A stretch of 11,188 nucleotides of DNA from Rhodospirillales bacterium. Lineage in GTDB: Bacteria; Pseudomonadota; Alphaproteobacteria; Rhodospirillales; JAOUPW01. The notes below the pieces were generated by a model. The model ran no database searches, was not told the origin of the DNA, and worked only from the letters and a program-made list of their open reading frames with translations. Below are positions 1-6,974 of the stretch, piece by piece (position 1 is the stretch's first letter; each line of letters starts with the position of its first letter). The translations under genes and the position numbers were made by a program. The stretch covers positions 1 through 11,188 of the forward strand of contig JAOUPW010000020.1 in NCBI GenBank assembly GCA_029879665.1, in the 5' to 3' direction.

Positions 1-1986
1 CGGAATGATGCGCACCATGGCGGAATAGGTGTGGCGGTTGATGCCGGCCATATCGAGGGCCGGGTAGGCGTCGTTTTCGCAGGCCAGGATCAGCACCCGG
101 GGTTTTTCGTCAAACTCGTCGGGAATTTCGACGGCGCTGGACATGGAATTGATCATCTCGACGGAGTAATTATCGAACTTAATGGTGCGCACCGGGCATG
201 CGCCCATGCAGGTGCCGCAACGGCGGCAACGGGAATGATTGAGGACGGGGAAGTCGTCGGCCCTTTCGTCGATGGCCCCGAAGGGACATTCAACCGTGCA
301 TCGGCGGCATTTGGTGCAGATGTCGAGTCCGAACTTGGGAAAGCTGAGGTCGCCGGTGCGAGGATGCAGAGCGCGGCCCTGGCTGACGTTGCGGATGGCC
401 TGGATCGCCTTCATTACCGCGCCGGCGGCGTCCTCGCCGGCCTCGCTCATGTCCATGGGGCGGCGCACGGGACCGCAAGTGTAGATACCGGTGCGACGGG
501 TTTCGTAGGGGAAGCAGATGTAATGGCTGTCGGCGAAGCCGTCGGCGAGGATTGGAATATGCGGTCCCTGGCGATATTGCAGGTTAAGAATGGGGGCGCC
601 GTCGGGAATCGTGCTCGCTGCCGCGATGTTTTCGGGAGTATCGGCTTCAGAGCCGTCGGCGTAGCCAGCAACCGGGATCGGCGACAGCGGATTGATATCG
701 CTCTTGATATGGACGGCCTGTTCATCATTGATCTCGATGCTCGGTGCTTCCACGTTAGTGGAATTGGGCACCATGCCGGTGGCCAACACCACCATGTCGA
801 GCCCGGCAAGCGGAATGTCATCGCCGATCAGTTCGTCGTGGTAAGTGACGGTAAGGTTGCCGTCGACACCGGATACCTTGCCCTTGACGAAGATGACGCC
901 GGCTTCCTGGGCGCGGCGGTAGAATTCTTCCGCCGTTCCCGGCGTGCGCAGTTCGTCGAAGATGATGTAGGCCATGACCTCGGGGTCGGCTTCGACCAGT
1001 TGCAGAGCATGCTTGATTGAGACACCGCAACAGACGGACGAACAATAGGGCAGGTGGTCGGGATCGCGCGATCCGGCGCATTGCACGAAGGCCACCGTCT
1101 TGGGCGCCGCGCCGTCGGACTTGCGCTTGACGGCGCCGGCGCCGAGCATCTCTTCCAACTCGACGTTGGTGACGACATCGGGGGAAGCGCCATAGCCCAG
1201 GTGCCCCAGTTTGCTGGGATCATAGGGCCGCCAACCGGTGGCGACAACGATGGCGCCGACGGACTCGGCGCTGGCGTTGCCGCCGTGAGTCAGTTCGACT
1301 TCGAACATGCCGGGGCTGCCCTCAGTCTTGGTGACGGTGGTATCGGTCATCACGGTGATGTTGCCGTCGGCTTCAACGGTGCCGATCAAGGCCGGTACCG
1401 GATTGTCGGCAGGCTCGCGATAGGGCGAATGATGAGGCATGACCTTGGACCACTTGCGCGACATGCCGCCCAATTGGTCCGAACGCTCGACGAGGATGGC
1501 TTTATATCCTGCCTTGCTTGCTTCCCGCGCCGCCGTCATTCCGACATAGCCGCCACCGACCACCAGTACGGTCTCGGAAAATGCGCCTTCGGTGAGGGCT
1601 TCGGGCAGGGACGAATGGTTGGCCTGGGAAACGCTTATGCGGATCTGGTCATCTGCCAGCATTTGGGTGTCTTCATCGCCGGCCGGATGTGACCACACCA
1701 CATGTTCGCGCAGATTAGCGCGGATGACGTTGGCGCCGTCAAAACTGAATTTGTCGCTCATTACGCGGGGCGAGCAGGCGGCAATGACCGGAGTGTTGAC
1801 TTCGCCTGATTTGACGTCGGCTTCGATCAGGGCGACGCCTTCGTCGGAACAAAGGCAGTCGTGATTCTTGCACAACGGCACCTTGAATTCGGATGTCGCC
1901 ACGGTTGCAAGGTTGTCTACATCAATAGCATCACCGATGCCGCATCCGGAACAGGTGTAAACGCCGATTTTGGTTTCGTTTGACAT
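1..1986 (-). CDS. qmoB: QmoB, HdrA-like flavin/Fe-S subunit of the quinone-interacting oxidoreductase (3' end cut by window edge)
   Basis: Subunit B of the Qmo complex, which passes electrons between cytoplasmic APS reductase and the membrane quinone pool through QmoC. The first 662 codons are visible and the frame runs out of the window, so the C-terminus is missing. Residues 1-75 resemble the HdrA N-terminus, with C12, C15, C39, C44, C46 and C71. A Rossmann FAD site follows (GGGYVG at 144-149, acidic E167), then the HdrA-type CAGSRD motif starting at C303 with C315, C319 and C320. Two ferredoxin-type 4Fe-4S motifs lie at C557/C560/C563/C567 and C587/C590/C593/C597. From about 630 (RVLILACEN) an MvhD-like domain begins, which is the family hallmark of QmoB compared with QmoA. 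The ATG at 1984-1986 is preceded by a strong GGGAGGA site (1997-2003). It lies 32 bp after qmoA and is surely co-transcribed. A plain HdrA is less likely because qmoA is adjacent and sat/apr are nearby. Confidence 0.93.
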   Translation of the reverse strand, partial: MSNETKIGVYTCSGCGIGDAIDVDNLATVATSEFKVPLCKNHDCLCSDEGVALIEADVKSGEVNTPVIAACSPRVMSDKFSFDGANVIRANLREHVVWSHPAGDEDTQMLADDQIRISVSQANHSSLPEALTEGAFSETVLVVGGGYVGMTAAREASKAGYKAILVERSDQLGGMSRKWSKVMPHHSPYREPADNPVPALIGTVEADGNITVMTDTTVTKTEGSPGMFEVELTHGGNASAESVGAIVVATGWRPYDPSKLGHLGYGASPDVVTNVELEEMLGAGAVKRKSDGAAPKTVAFVQCAGSRDPDHLPYCSSVCCGVSIKHALQLVEADPEVMAYIIFDELRTPGTAEEFYRRAQEAGVIFVKGKVSGVDGNLTVTYHDELIGDDIPLAGLDMVVLATGMVPNSTNVEAPSIEINDEQAVHIKSDINPLSPIPVAGYADGSEADTPENIAAASTIPDGAPILNLQYRQGPHIPILADGFADSHYICFPYETRRTGIYTCGPVRRPMDMSEAGEDAAGAVMKAIQAIRNVSQGRALHPRTGDLSFPKFGLDICTKCRRCTVECPFGAIDERADDFPVLNHSRCRRCGTCMGACPVRTIKFDNYSVEMINSMSSAVEIPDEFDEKPRVLILACENDAYPALDMAGINRHTYSAMVRIIP

Positions 1987-1996
1987 GTTTTTTTAA

Positions 1997-2003
1997 TCCT
2001 CCC
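1997..2003 (-). promoter_or_regulatory. Ribosome binding site of qmoB
   Basis: On the minus strand this reads GGGAGGA, ten bases before the qmoB ATG. It supports the chosen qmoB start and separate translation initiation after the qmoA stop at 2019-2021. Confidence 0.75.
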
Positions 2004-2018
2004 GGTTCGGCGTCGTTT

Positions 2019-3293
2019 TCATCGCGAGCCGCTGACGGCCTGAATGGCCCTGAGGGCGGCGGCGGTCGCCGATTGCACGGACATGGAAACATCCAACGGG
2101 CCGGAGGCGACGCCGGCTGAAATCATGCCGTCGTCCGCTTCCAGGTTGGGGACGATGAACCCGTACTCGTCCTGGGTCAGCGTGACGTCAGGAGCATAAC
2201 CGGCGGCTGTGGACGGCTGCATGCCGGTGGCCAGGACCACCAGGTCATAACTGTTTTCGTAGACCTCGCGGCTGACCGTGTCTTCGCCTTTGATCATCGG
2301 GTTGCCGTCGTCATCGGCGACGATGGCCCCGGGCTTGGACTTGATGAAATTGACCTGGGGGTCGGCTTTGACCTTTTGGTAGAAACTGTCCAATTTGTCG
2401 TGGGCGCGGATATCGATGTAATAGATGTCCACTTGCGCGTCGGCGTATTGTTCACGCAGATAGGCCGCGTGCTTGAGGCTTCCTAAGCAGCAGATGCGCG
2501 AGCAGTAGGGAAGGTGGTTGGTATCGCGCGAGCCCGCACACTGAATCAGCGCCACCTTTTTGGCCGGCTCGCCGTTGGACGGGCGCAGGATCCGGCCCTG
2601 GGTCGGTCCGTTGTGGGAGGCGAGTCGTTCCATTTCCACGTTGTTGATGACATCGGGGATGGACGCGTAGCTGTAGGATTCCAGTTTGTTGGCATCATAA
2701 GGCTGCCATCCGGTAGCCCAGATGATGGCGCCTGCATTGATCTCGAAGGTCGTTTCGGTTTCGTCGAGATCGACGGCGTCGTATTTGCAGGCGGCCTTGA
2801 TCTTGTCCGCTTCCGGGGTGCCGATCACGGAAGGGTCGATCACGTAACGCATGGGAAAAGCGATCTCGTGGGGCAGATAGGCAGTTTTGACCTTATCCAT
2901 GCCGTAGTTGAAAGCATTGGGCACTTCCGTTTCCGCCGCCACCGCGCAGTCGCCGCAGGCGGTGCAGTTGGCTTTGACATAACGGGGGGTGGTTTTGACG
3001 GTGACGGTGAAGTTGCCTTTTTCGCCAGAAACTTTGTCCACCGTGGCCATGGTGAAGACCCTCAGGTTGCGGGCCTTTTTGATGCGCTGGAAGTTAATTT
3101 CCAGGCCGCAGGTGGGATGACAGAGCTTTGGGAAGTAGCGGTTGAAGCGCGCCACCCGGCCACCCAGCGCTGGTGAACTTTCCAGCAGGATGACATCCAT
3201 ACCGGCTTCCGCCGATTCAATGGCAGCACTGATCCCGGCGATGCCGCCGCCTACCACGAGGATGGTCTGGCTACTGGGGCCTCCGTTGGACAT
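2019..3293 (-). CDS. qmoA: QmoA, HdrA-like FAD subunit of the quinone-interacting oxidoreductase
   Basis: Soluble flavoprotein subunit A of Qmo, homologous to the central part of heterodisulfide reductase HdrA and partner of QmoB and APS reductase in the cytoplasm. The protein is complete at 424 residues, close to the usual QmoA size. The FAD-binding Rossmann motif GGGIAG is at 15-20 with the ribose-binding acidic residue E38. Cysteines occur in groups: C58 and C62 (CHPTC), C110/C113/C116 (CTACGDC), and C252/C264/C268/C269 in the CAGSRD...YCSRICC segment shared with HdrA and QmoB. An ATGMQPS-type strand near the C-terminus fits a second nucleotide-domain segment. The ATG at 3291-3293 has a GAGGT site just upstream (3297-3301). 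It is the first gene of a leftward operon qmoA-qmoB and probably qmoC. It lacks the two C-terminal ferredoxin motifs and the MvhD domain of QmoB, so it is A rather than a second B. Confidence 0.93.
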   Translation of the reverse strand: MSNGGPSSQTILVVGGGIAGISAAIESAEAGMDVILLESSPALGGRVARFNRYFPKLCHPTCGLEINFQRIKKARNLRVFTMATVDKVSGEKGNFTVTVKTTPRYVKANCTACGDCAVAAETEVPNAFNYGMDKVKTAYLPHEIAFPMRYVIDPSVIGTPEADKIKAACKYDAVDLDETETTFEINAGAIIWATGWQPYDANKLESYSYASIPDVINNVEMERLASHNGPTQGRILRPSNGEPAKKVALIQCAGSRDTNHLPYCSRICCLGSLKHAAYLREQYADAQVDIYYIDIRAHDKLDSFYQKVKADPQVNFIKSKPGAIVADDDGNPMIKGEDTVSREVYENSYDLVVLATGMQPSTAAGYAPDVTLTQDEYGFIVPNLEADDGMISAGVASGPLDVSMSVQSATAAALRAIQAVSGSR

Positions 3294-3322
3294 GATACCT
3301 CACCAAGCAAAATGATATTATC

Positions 3323-3340
3323 CGGGCTTTTCCGAGCCCG
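3323..3340 (-). promoter_or_regulatory. Hairpin in the qmoA 5' leader
   Basis: CGGGCT (3323-3328) and AGCCCG (3335-3340) form a 6-bp GC-rich stem with a 6-base loop, about 30 bases before the qmoA start. No T-run follows on the minus strand, so it is more likely an mRNA 5' stabiliser or regulatory hairpin than a terminator. Its function is inferred only. Confidence 0.35.
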
Positions 3341-3368
3341 CCTGTTACGCTTTGTCTTAACATCAAAC

Positions 3369-3374
3369 ATTATA
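3369..3374 (-). promoter_or_regulatory. Candidate -10 element for the qmoAB operon
   Basis: The minus strand reads TATAAT here, in the AT-rich part of the spacer, about 75 bases before the qmoA ATG. I could not find a convincing -35 hexamer at 16-18 bases. If used, the transcript would include the hairpin at 3323-3340. Confidence 0.35.
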
Positions 3375-3459
3375 TTAGCAAAATAAAATTTTCGCATAAT
3401 CTTCGTCTGATCAACTGATGATTTCCACCATTGGTGACATGGCGGGGCGCACAAATTTA

Positions 3460-3468
3460 TGCTATAAT
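3460..3468 (+). promoter_or_regulatory. Candidate extended -10 promoter for the CBS-domain gene
   Basis: TGCTATAAT is a perfect extended -10 (TGn then TATAAT at 3463-3468). No good -35 lies at standard spacing, which extended -10 promoters can do without. Initiation near 3475 would give a leader of about 215 bases before the CBS gene. The 3294-3690 spacer contains no convincing gene, only this site, the qmoA promoter and leader, and the structured stretch at 3511-3652. Confidence 0.45.
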
Positions 3469-3510
3469 TTTTCCGCTTGATGCTTCTGAGATCGGGAAAA
3501 GCCGACTGGA

Positions 3511-3548
3511 CGCCCTCTGATATTCATCGAGGGTTCATCCAGAGGGCG
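3511..3548 (+). repeat. Perfect inverted repeat in the CBS-gene leader
   Basis: CGCCCTCTG (3511-3519) and CAGAGGGCG (3540-3548) are exact reverse complements around a 20-base loop that holds TTCATC twice. No T-run follows. On the + strand it lies about 36 bases after the expected transcription start, so it could be an RNA stem in the leader. As DNA it could be an operator-like palindrome. Confidence 0.6.
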
Positions 3549-3690
3549 CCGAAAGCCGGGTTTTCACTCACAATAGCCGTTCTTCGGGAAGGTTGGAGCC
3601 GCCGTGCGGGTGCGCGGGGGCGGGTTTTCCGTTTTTTTCCGTTTCCGGGCTCTAATTATTTCGAAAGCGGCCTACAAATGGAGGGAAGCT

Positions 3691-4110
3691 ATGCTTGTAA
3701 AGGATGTGATGACGCCCCATGCGGAATGGGTTAATCCGGAAGCGACGTTGGTGGAGTTGGCGAAGACCATGCGGGATGAAAATATCGGTTGCCTGCCGAT
3801 CGGAGAGAATGACCGGCTGATCGGAATGGTCACGGATCGTGATATTGCCATCCGCGGCATTGCCGAAGGCGGCGATCCCAAGACGATCACGGCCCGTGAC
3901 GTCATGACCAAGAATATCAAATGGTGTTACGAAAATGATGATATCGATGATGCGGCGCATCTGATGGAGGACAATAAAATCCGACGCCTGCCGGTTCTCA
4001 ACAAGGACAAACGGCTGGTCGGATTGCTGGCCCTCGGCGATCTGTCCCAGAAAGTCTCCCACGAACTGTCCGGTGAAGTGGTGGAAAAGGTATCCGTGGT
4101 TCACCATTGA
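3691..4110 (+). CDS. Two-CBS-domain protein
   Basis: Small cytoplasmic protein of 139 residues made almost entirely of a tandem CBS pair (Bateman module). Such modules bind AMP, ATP, SAM or related adenosyl ligands and usually act as sensors. CBS1 spans about 1-60, opening with KDVMTP at 4-9 and closing with GMVTDRDIA at 45-53, whose T48 and D51 match the ribose/phosphate-contact pattern. CBS2 spans about 68-125, opening with RDVMTKN at 69-75. Its closing segment GLLALGDLS (111-119) lacks the matching threonine, so ligand binding may rest mainly on the first site. The ATG at 3691 is chosen because GGAGGG (3680-3685) sits just upstream; an in-frame start at 3604 would add 29 residues unlike CBS sequence. 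It is transcribed singly, between divergent qmoAB and a terminator. The ligand is unknown; an adenylate-sensing role is suggested only by the sulfate-activation neighbours. Confidence 0.88.
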   Translation: MLVKDVMTPHAEWVNPEATLVELAKTMRDENIGCLPIGENDRLIGMVTDRDIAIRGIAEGGDPKTITARDVMTKNIKWCYENDDIDDAAHLMEDNKIRRLPVLNKDKRLVGLLALGDLSQKVSHELSGEVVEKVSVVHH

Positions 4111-4142
4111 ATTTACCACGGTTTCTCAACTGTACGGTAGCG

Positions 4143-4177
4143 AACGGCGGCGGCGGGTCTCCCGCCGTCGTTGTTTT
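4143..4177 (+). terminator. Intrinsic terminator after the CBS-domain gene
   Basis: A GC-rich stem pairs 4143-4157 with 4161-4175 around the loop TCT. It is mostly G-C with a few G-T wobbles, and its outer 3' side merges into the T-rich tail TTGTTTT. It lies 33 bases after the CBS stop. The opposite strand lacks a T-run, so it probably does not serve the creatininase-family gene that ends at 4192. Confidence 0.75.
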
Positions 4178-4191
4178 GGAAATCGAGAGAT

Positions 4192-4953
4192 TTATTTCTT
4201 CTCGTCCGCAAAAAGGACTCGGATTCCTTCCACCAGGTCCCGGGTCATGGCTTGCAGAATTGCTTCACCTTTTTCCTTGGTTGCCAGGGTCGGGTCGCCG
4301 CAGACGCCGGTCTTGCTGTAACCGAGCCCTGCTTCCGGTTCGTTCCTGAAGGTGGCCGGTTGCTGAAAAGCGGTCCGGAGAGCGGTCAGTTCGTTGCCGT
4401 AATCCACTTCGGCCCGGTCCATCCGGACCAAGTCAGGGGCGACGGCCAGCATCAGGGAAGTTTCCCGTTCGTCCGCGTGGCCGCCGGTTTTCTGTTCCAG
4501 CAGGTCATCCGAATCCCGTCCCAGGGTGCGCATGTGGGCCATGGCAATCAACACCCCGGTTTCCTCGAAAATGGTTCGGGCTGAAATCGCCAGGGGGGCT
4601 TCGGTGGAGACGCCGGTATTGATGACGGCGATCTTTTCAACGCCGTGGTCGATCAGGTTTCCCACCAGATCCTCGAAAAGGGCGATAAAGGTATCGGCTT
4701 CCAGATTCTGGCTGCCGGGGTACTCGGTGAAAGCAGGATAATAGCCGAAACCGATTACCGGCGCGATCAGGACCGGCAGTTCAAGGGCTACCTTTTCCGC
4801 CAGGGCCCGGGCCAGAACGGAATCGGTCTTGAACGGAAGATGAGGTCCATGTTCTTTGGCGAATGCGCCGATGGGAATGATAACGACCGCATCGGACTCG
4901 AACCACTCCCTGACGTCCGGCCAACTCAAGTCTTCAAGCCACGCACCCTTCAT
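4192..4953 (-). CDS. Creatininase-family amidohydrolase with an atypical metal site
   Basis: A 253-residue protein of the creatininase/MftE-like family, which are metal-dependent hydrolases or peptidases of small amide substrates. Seen: EHGPHLP at 34-40 followed by TD at 43-44, and GGHADERETS at 157-166, which matches the family HAGExETS block. Two family features differ. The usual TEQHG is replaced by AKEHG (32-36), and the NGHGGN-type metal loop is replaced by NTGVST (112-117), so an expected histidine ligand is absent. I recall related subfamily members with these variants, so it is probably a divergent subfamily rather than a dead gene. The ATG at 4951-4953 is chosen because GGAG lies eight bases upstream and the family homology starts there; upstream in-frame TTG/ATG codons near 4993-5004 have poorer context. 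It is alone on the minus strand and divergent from sat. The substrate is unknown, and no sulfur role is established. Confidence 0.82.
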   Translation of the reverse strand: MKGAWLEDLSWPDVREWFESDAVVIIPIGAFAKEHGPHLPFKTDSVLARALAEKVALELPVLIAPVIGFGYYPAFTEYPGSQNLEADTFIALFEDLVGNLIDHGVEKIAVINTGVSTEAPLAISARTIFEETGVLIAMAHMRTLGRDSDDLLEQKTGGHADERETSLMLAVAPDLVRMDRAEVDYGNELTALRTAFQQPATFRNEPEAGLGYSKTGVCGDPTLATKEKGEAILQAMTRDLVEGIRVLFADEKK

Positions 4954-5052
4954 TCTGAATTCTCCAAATTCCCGAGTTTCACGGACGCCATACATTATCA
5001 TCAAGGGAAGAGAAGCCGACCGGATCGGCTTTTATTAGAATTTTGTAATTTA

Positions 5053-5126
5053 AAGATGGCCTCCGCGCCCGGGAATTTGCTACAACCGTTTCGTTCGAAG
5101 GGCCCGGGGGAGAAGGGCGGCATCTT
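5053..5126. repeat. Long imperfect inverted repeat between the creatininase-family gene and sat
   Basis: AAGATG (5053-5058) pairs with CATCTT (5121-5126). Inside these arms, CCCGGG blocks near 5068-5073 and 5104-5109 can also pair. The arms match imperfectly, so this is a candidate cruciform, operator or leader hairpin. It lies upstream of the AT-rich stretch (5140-5180) that probably holds the sat promoter. Confidence 0.3.
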
Positions 5127-5151
5127 CTGACCAAGAAAAACACATTATAAC
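5125..5151 (+). promoter_or_regulatory. Weak candidate sat promoter
   Basis: TATAAC at 5146-5151 resembles a -10 element; TTCTGA at 5125-5130 is a poor -35 with 15-base spacing. The surrounding 5140-5180 is strikingly AT-rich compared with flanking DNA, as expected of a promoter. The exact site is uncertain. Confidence 0.3.
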
Positions 5152-5198
5152 AATAAATTAAAATATTTTCTCAATCTTTTATACGAAGGGGAAGGTTC

Positions 5199-6371
5199 AT
5201 GTCCAAGCTAGTTGCACCCCATGGCGGTGGTGAGTTGAAACCCTTGCTGATCCCGACAGTGGAGCGCGCTGCGGAATTGAAACGCGCCCAAGGGCTTAAA
5301 AAAGTTCCCATGACCAGCCGCGAGACCTCCGATGTTCTGATGTTCGCCATGGGCGCCTATACCCCGCTCGATGGTTTCATGAACGAGGCCGACTGGAAAG
5401 GGGTCTGCACCGATATGAAACTGGCGTCGGGCCTGTTCTGGCCGATCCCGATTACGGTATCCGCCGATCTGGACCTGGCCGACAGTATCGGCGACGGCGA
5501 GGAAGTGGCTCTGCTCGATGAAGAATCCGGCGAGATCCTGGCGGTGATGACGGTCACCGGAAAATATTCCATTAACCGTGAATTCGAATGTCAGCATGTC
5601 TACACCACCACGGATACCAATCATCCCGGCGTTCAGAAAGTGATGGAGCAACGCGCCGTCAACCTTTCCGGCCCGGTTGCCGTTCTGTCGGAAGGGGAGT
5701 TTCCCGAAAAATACGGCGATCTTTACATGCGTCCTGCGAAAAGCCGCGCCGTATTCGCGGAAAAAGGCTGGTCGCGGGTTGCCGCGTTTCAGACCCGCAA
5801 CCCCATGCACCGCAGCCACGAACATCTAGCCAAGATCGCGGTTGAAGTCACCGATGGCGTTTTCATCCATCAGGTTCTGGGCAAGCTCAAACCCGGGGAT
5901 ATTCCAGCCGAGGTCCGTACCCAGGCGATTCAGGCGATGATCGACAATTATTTCGTCGAAGGAACTGTGATCCAGGCCGGATATCCGATCGAGATGCGCT
6001 ACGCCGGCCCTCGTGAAGCCCTGATCCACGCCCTGATCCGTCAGAATTACGGCTGTTCACACCTAATCGTCGGCCGTGACCACGCCGGCGTCGGCGATTA
6101 TTACGGCCCTTTCGACGCGCAGCATATTTTCGACAAGCTGTGGGACGGGGCTTTGGATACGGTTCCCCTCAAGATCGACATCACGTTTTATTGCAAAAAA
6201 TGCTACGGCATGGCGACGGCCAAGACCTGCCCCCACGGCAAGGAAGACCAAGTCAACATTTCCGGTACCATGCAGCGTGAGATGCTAACTAAGGGAGAGG
6301 CCATTCCGCCTGAATTCTCCCGCCCCGAGGTGGTGAAAATTCTTCAGGACTATTACGCCTCCTTGAAATAG
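5199..6371 (+). CDS. sat: ATP sulfurylase (sulfate adenylyltransferase), dissimilatory type
   Basis: Catalyses ATP + sulfate = APS + PPi in the cytoplasm. In sulfur oxidisers it runs backwards, making ATP from APS; in sulfate reducers it runs forwards. The protein is 390 residues, the size of the single-domain Sat of dissimilatory and thermophilic bacteria, with no APS-kinase domain. The nucleotide-binding motif [11 protein letters not shown] lies at 198-208 (QxRN with the two HxxH-type histidines H204 and H207), and [12 protein letters not shown] at 292-303 forms the second active-site motif. C332, C335, C344 and H346 form a zinc-ribbon-like group similar to the zinc site reported for Thermus Sat. 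The ATG at 5199-5201 follows GAAGGGGAAGG. It is monocistronic by context: divergent from the creatininase-family gene and closed by a strong terminator. It is separated from aprBA by two unrelated genes, unlike compact sat-apr operons. Confidence 0.96.
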   Translation: MSKLVAPHGGGELKPLLIPTVERAAELKRAQGLKKVPMTSRETSDVLMFAMGAYTPLDGFMNEADWKGVCTDMKLASGLFWPIPITVSADLDLADSIGDGEEVALLDEESGEILAVMTVTGKYSINREFECQHVYTTTDTNHPGVQKVMEQRAVNLSGPVAVLSEGEFPEKYGDLYMRPAKSRAVFAEKGWSRVAAFQTRNPMHRSHEHLAKIAVEVTDGVFIHQVLGKLKPGDIPAEVRTQAIQAMIDNYFVEGTVIQAGYPIEMRYAGPREALIHALIRQNYGCSHLIVGRDHAGVGDYYGPFDAQHIFDKLWDGALDTVPLKIDITFYCKKCYGMATAKTCPHGKEDQVNISGTMQREMLTKGEAIPPEFSRPEVVKILQDYYASLK

Positions 6372-6395
6372 GGCAGGGAACACGTCATTTCTGGA

Positions 6396-6431
6396 GGGGA
6401 GGGACCGGACAGGTTCCTCCCCTTTATTTTT
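6396..6431 (+). terminator. Strong intrinsic terminator after sat
   Basis: GGGGAGGGACC (6396-6406) pairs with GGTTCCTCCCC (6412-6422), with one G-T wobble, around the 5-base loop GGACA. TTTATTTTT follows directly. It lies 25 bases after the sat stop, so the ankyrin gene downstream depends on readthrough or its own promoter. Confidence 0.9.
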
Positions 6432-6439
6432 AGTGTGTT

Positions 6440-6466
6440 TGAGAGAGTGCCCTGAGAGAGAGTGCC
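6440..6466 (+). repeat. Tandem short repeat just before the ankyrin gene
   Basis: TGAGAGAGTGCC (6440-6451) recurs as TGAGAGAGAGTGCC (6453-6466), ending at the ATG. The GAGAGAG runs are the only ribosome-binding-like sequence before this gene, so the repeat effectively duplicates a weak Shine-Dalgarno site. Confidence 0.6.
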
Positions 6467-6967
6467 ATGACGGGAAAACCCCGCCGGTTTTATGTTGTTA
6501 CCCCGGACAATTCTGCCGCTGCCGGATTTGAAAACACGGAAGGCGCCGAAGCGGCGGCGGTGGCTTACGGCGATGGTGCGCATGTCGTCGACACTGAGGC
6601 CATGCCCTATCAACCGTCGGTTCGTGTGGTTGAGGGCGGCGAGATTGCTTACGTCGGGTTTGGCATGTTCGATTCCCGCAAAGGGGCCGGCGGCGGATTG
6701 ATCGAAGCGGCGAAGAAAGGGTTTCCGCCCTTAGTGAGGGCATATCTGGCCAAGGGAGCGGACCCAAACTCCACCGACCCGCACGGCGGAACGGCGCTCC
6801 ATTGGGCAGTGGCCGCCGGAAACGAAGAAGCCGTGCGCATGATTTTGGCCGAAGGCGCTGATCCCAACCTGCCGGACGGCAAGGGGGCTCCCCCTCTAAA
6901 ACTGGCGGAGGAACGCAACAAGCCGAAGATCATTAAATTGTTGAAGGACGCGGGTGCGCATTCCTGA
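6467..6967 (+). CDS. Small ankyrin-repeat protein with an unrecognised N-terminal region
   Basis: A 166-residue cytoplasmic protein with no signal peptide or membrane segment. Residues about 76-166 form a short ankyrin stack. Repeat 1 ends in KGADPN (96-101). Repeat 2 (about 107-134) has the classic GGTALHWAVAAGNEEAV core and ends in EGADPN. Repeat 3 is capped and shorter (GKGAPPLKLAEE, from 138). Ankyrin repeats mediate protein-protein contacts. Residues 1-70, beginning RRFYVVTPDN at 6-15, match nothing I recognise and are rich in Ala, Gly and Glu. The ATG at 6467 gives the longest plausible protein; M46 is an alternative that would remove most of the N-terminal part. It lies 95 bp after sat behind a strong terminator and has only a weak GAGAG ribosome site. 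The partner is unknown; Sat or Apr is a guess from position alone. Confidence 0.8.
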   Translation: MTGKPRRFYVVTPDNSAAAGFENTEGAEAAAVAYGDGAHVVDTEAMPYQPSVRVVEGGEIAYVGFGMFDSRKGAGGGLIEAAKKGFPPLVRAYLAKGADPNSTDPHGGTALHWAVAAGNEEAVRMILAEGADPNLPDGKGAPPLKLAEERNKPKIIKLLKDAGAHS

Positions 6968-6974
6968 GGCGCGT

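Noticed and set aside
31-1020. A 329-codon open frame on the + strand antisense to qmoB
   Set aside because: It is the mirror of the QmoB reading frame, which shows clear HdrA, ferredoxin and MvhD features. The + frame has low-complexity Gly/Ala/Val/Asp composition and no recognisable domain.
3251-3454. A 67-codon open frame on the - strand overlapping the qmoA start and leader
   Set aside because: It overlaps the qmoA start in another frame, lacks a ribosome site and shows no protein-like pattern. The region is better explained as promoter and leader.
3652-4119. A 155-codon open frame on the - strand antisense to the CBS gene
   Set aside because: The + strand protein has a clear tandem CBS pair, a ribosome site and a terminator. 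The antisense frame has none of these.
5208-5825. A 205-codon open frame on the - strand antisense to sat
   Set aside because: Same reason: a shadow of a strongly supported gene, with no recognisable motif.
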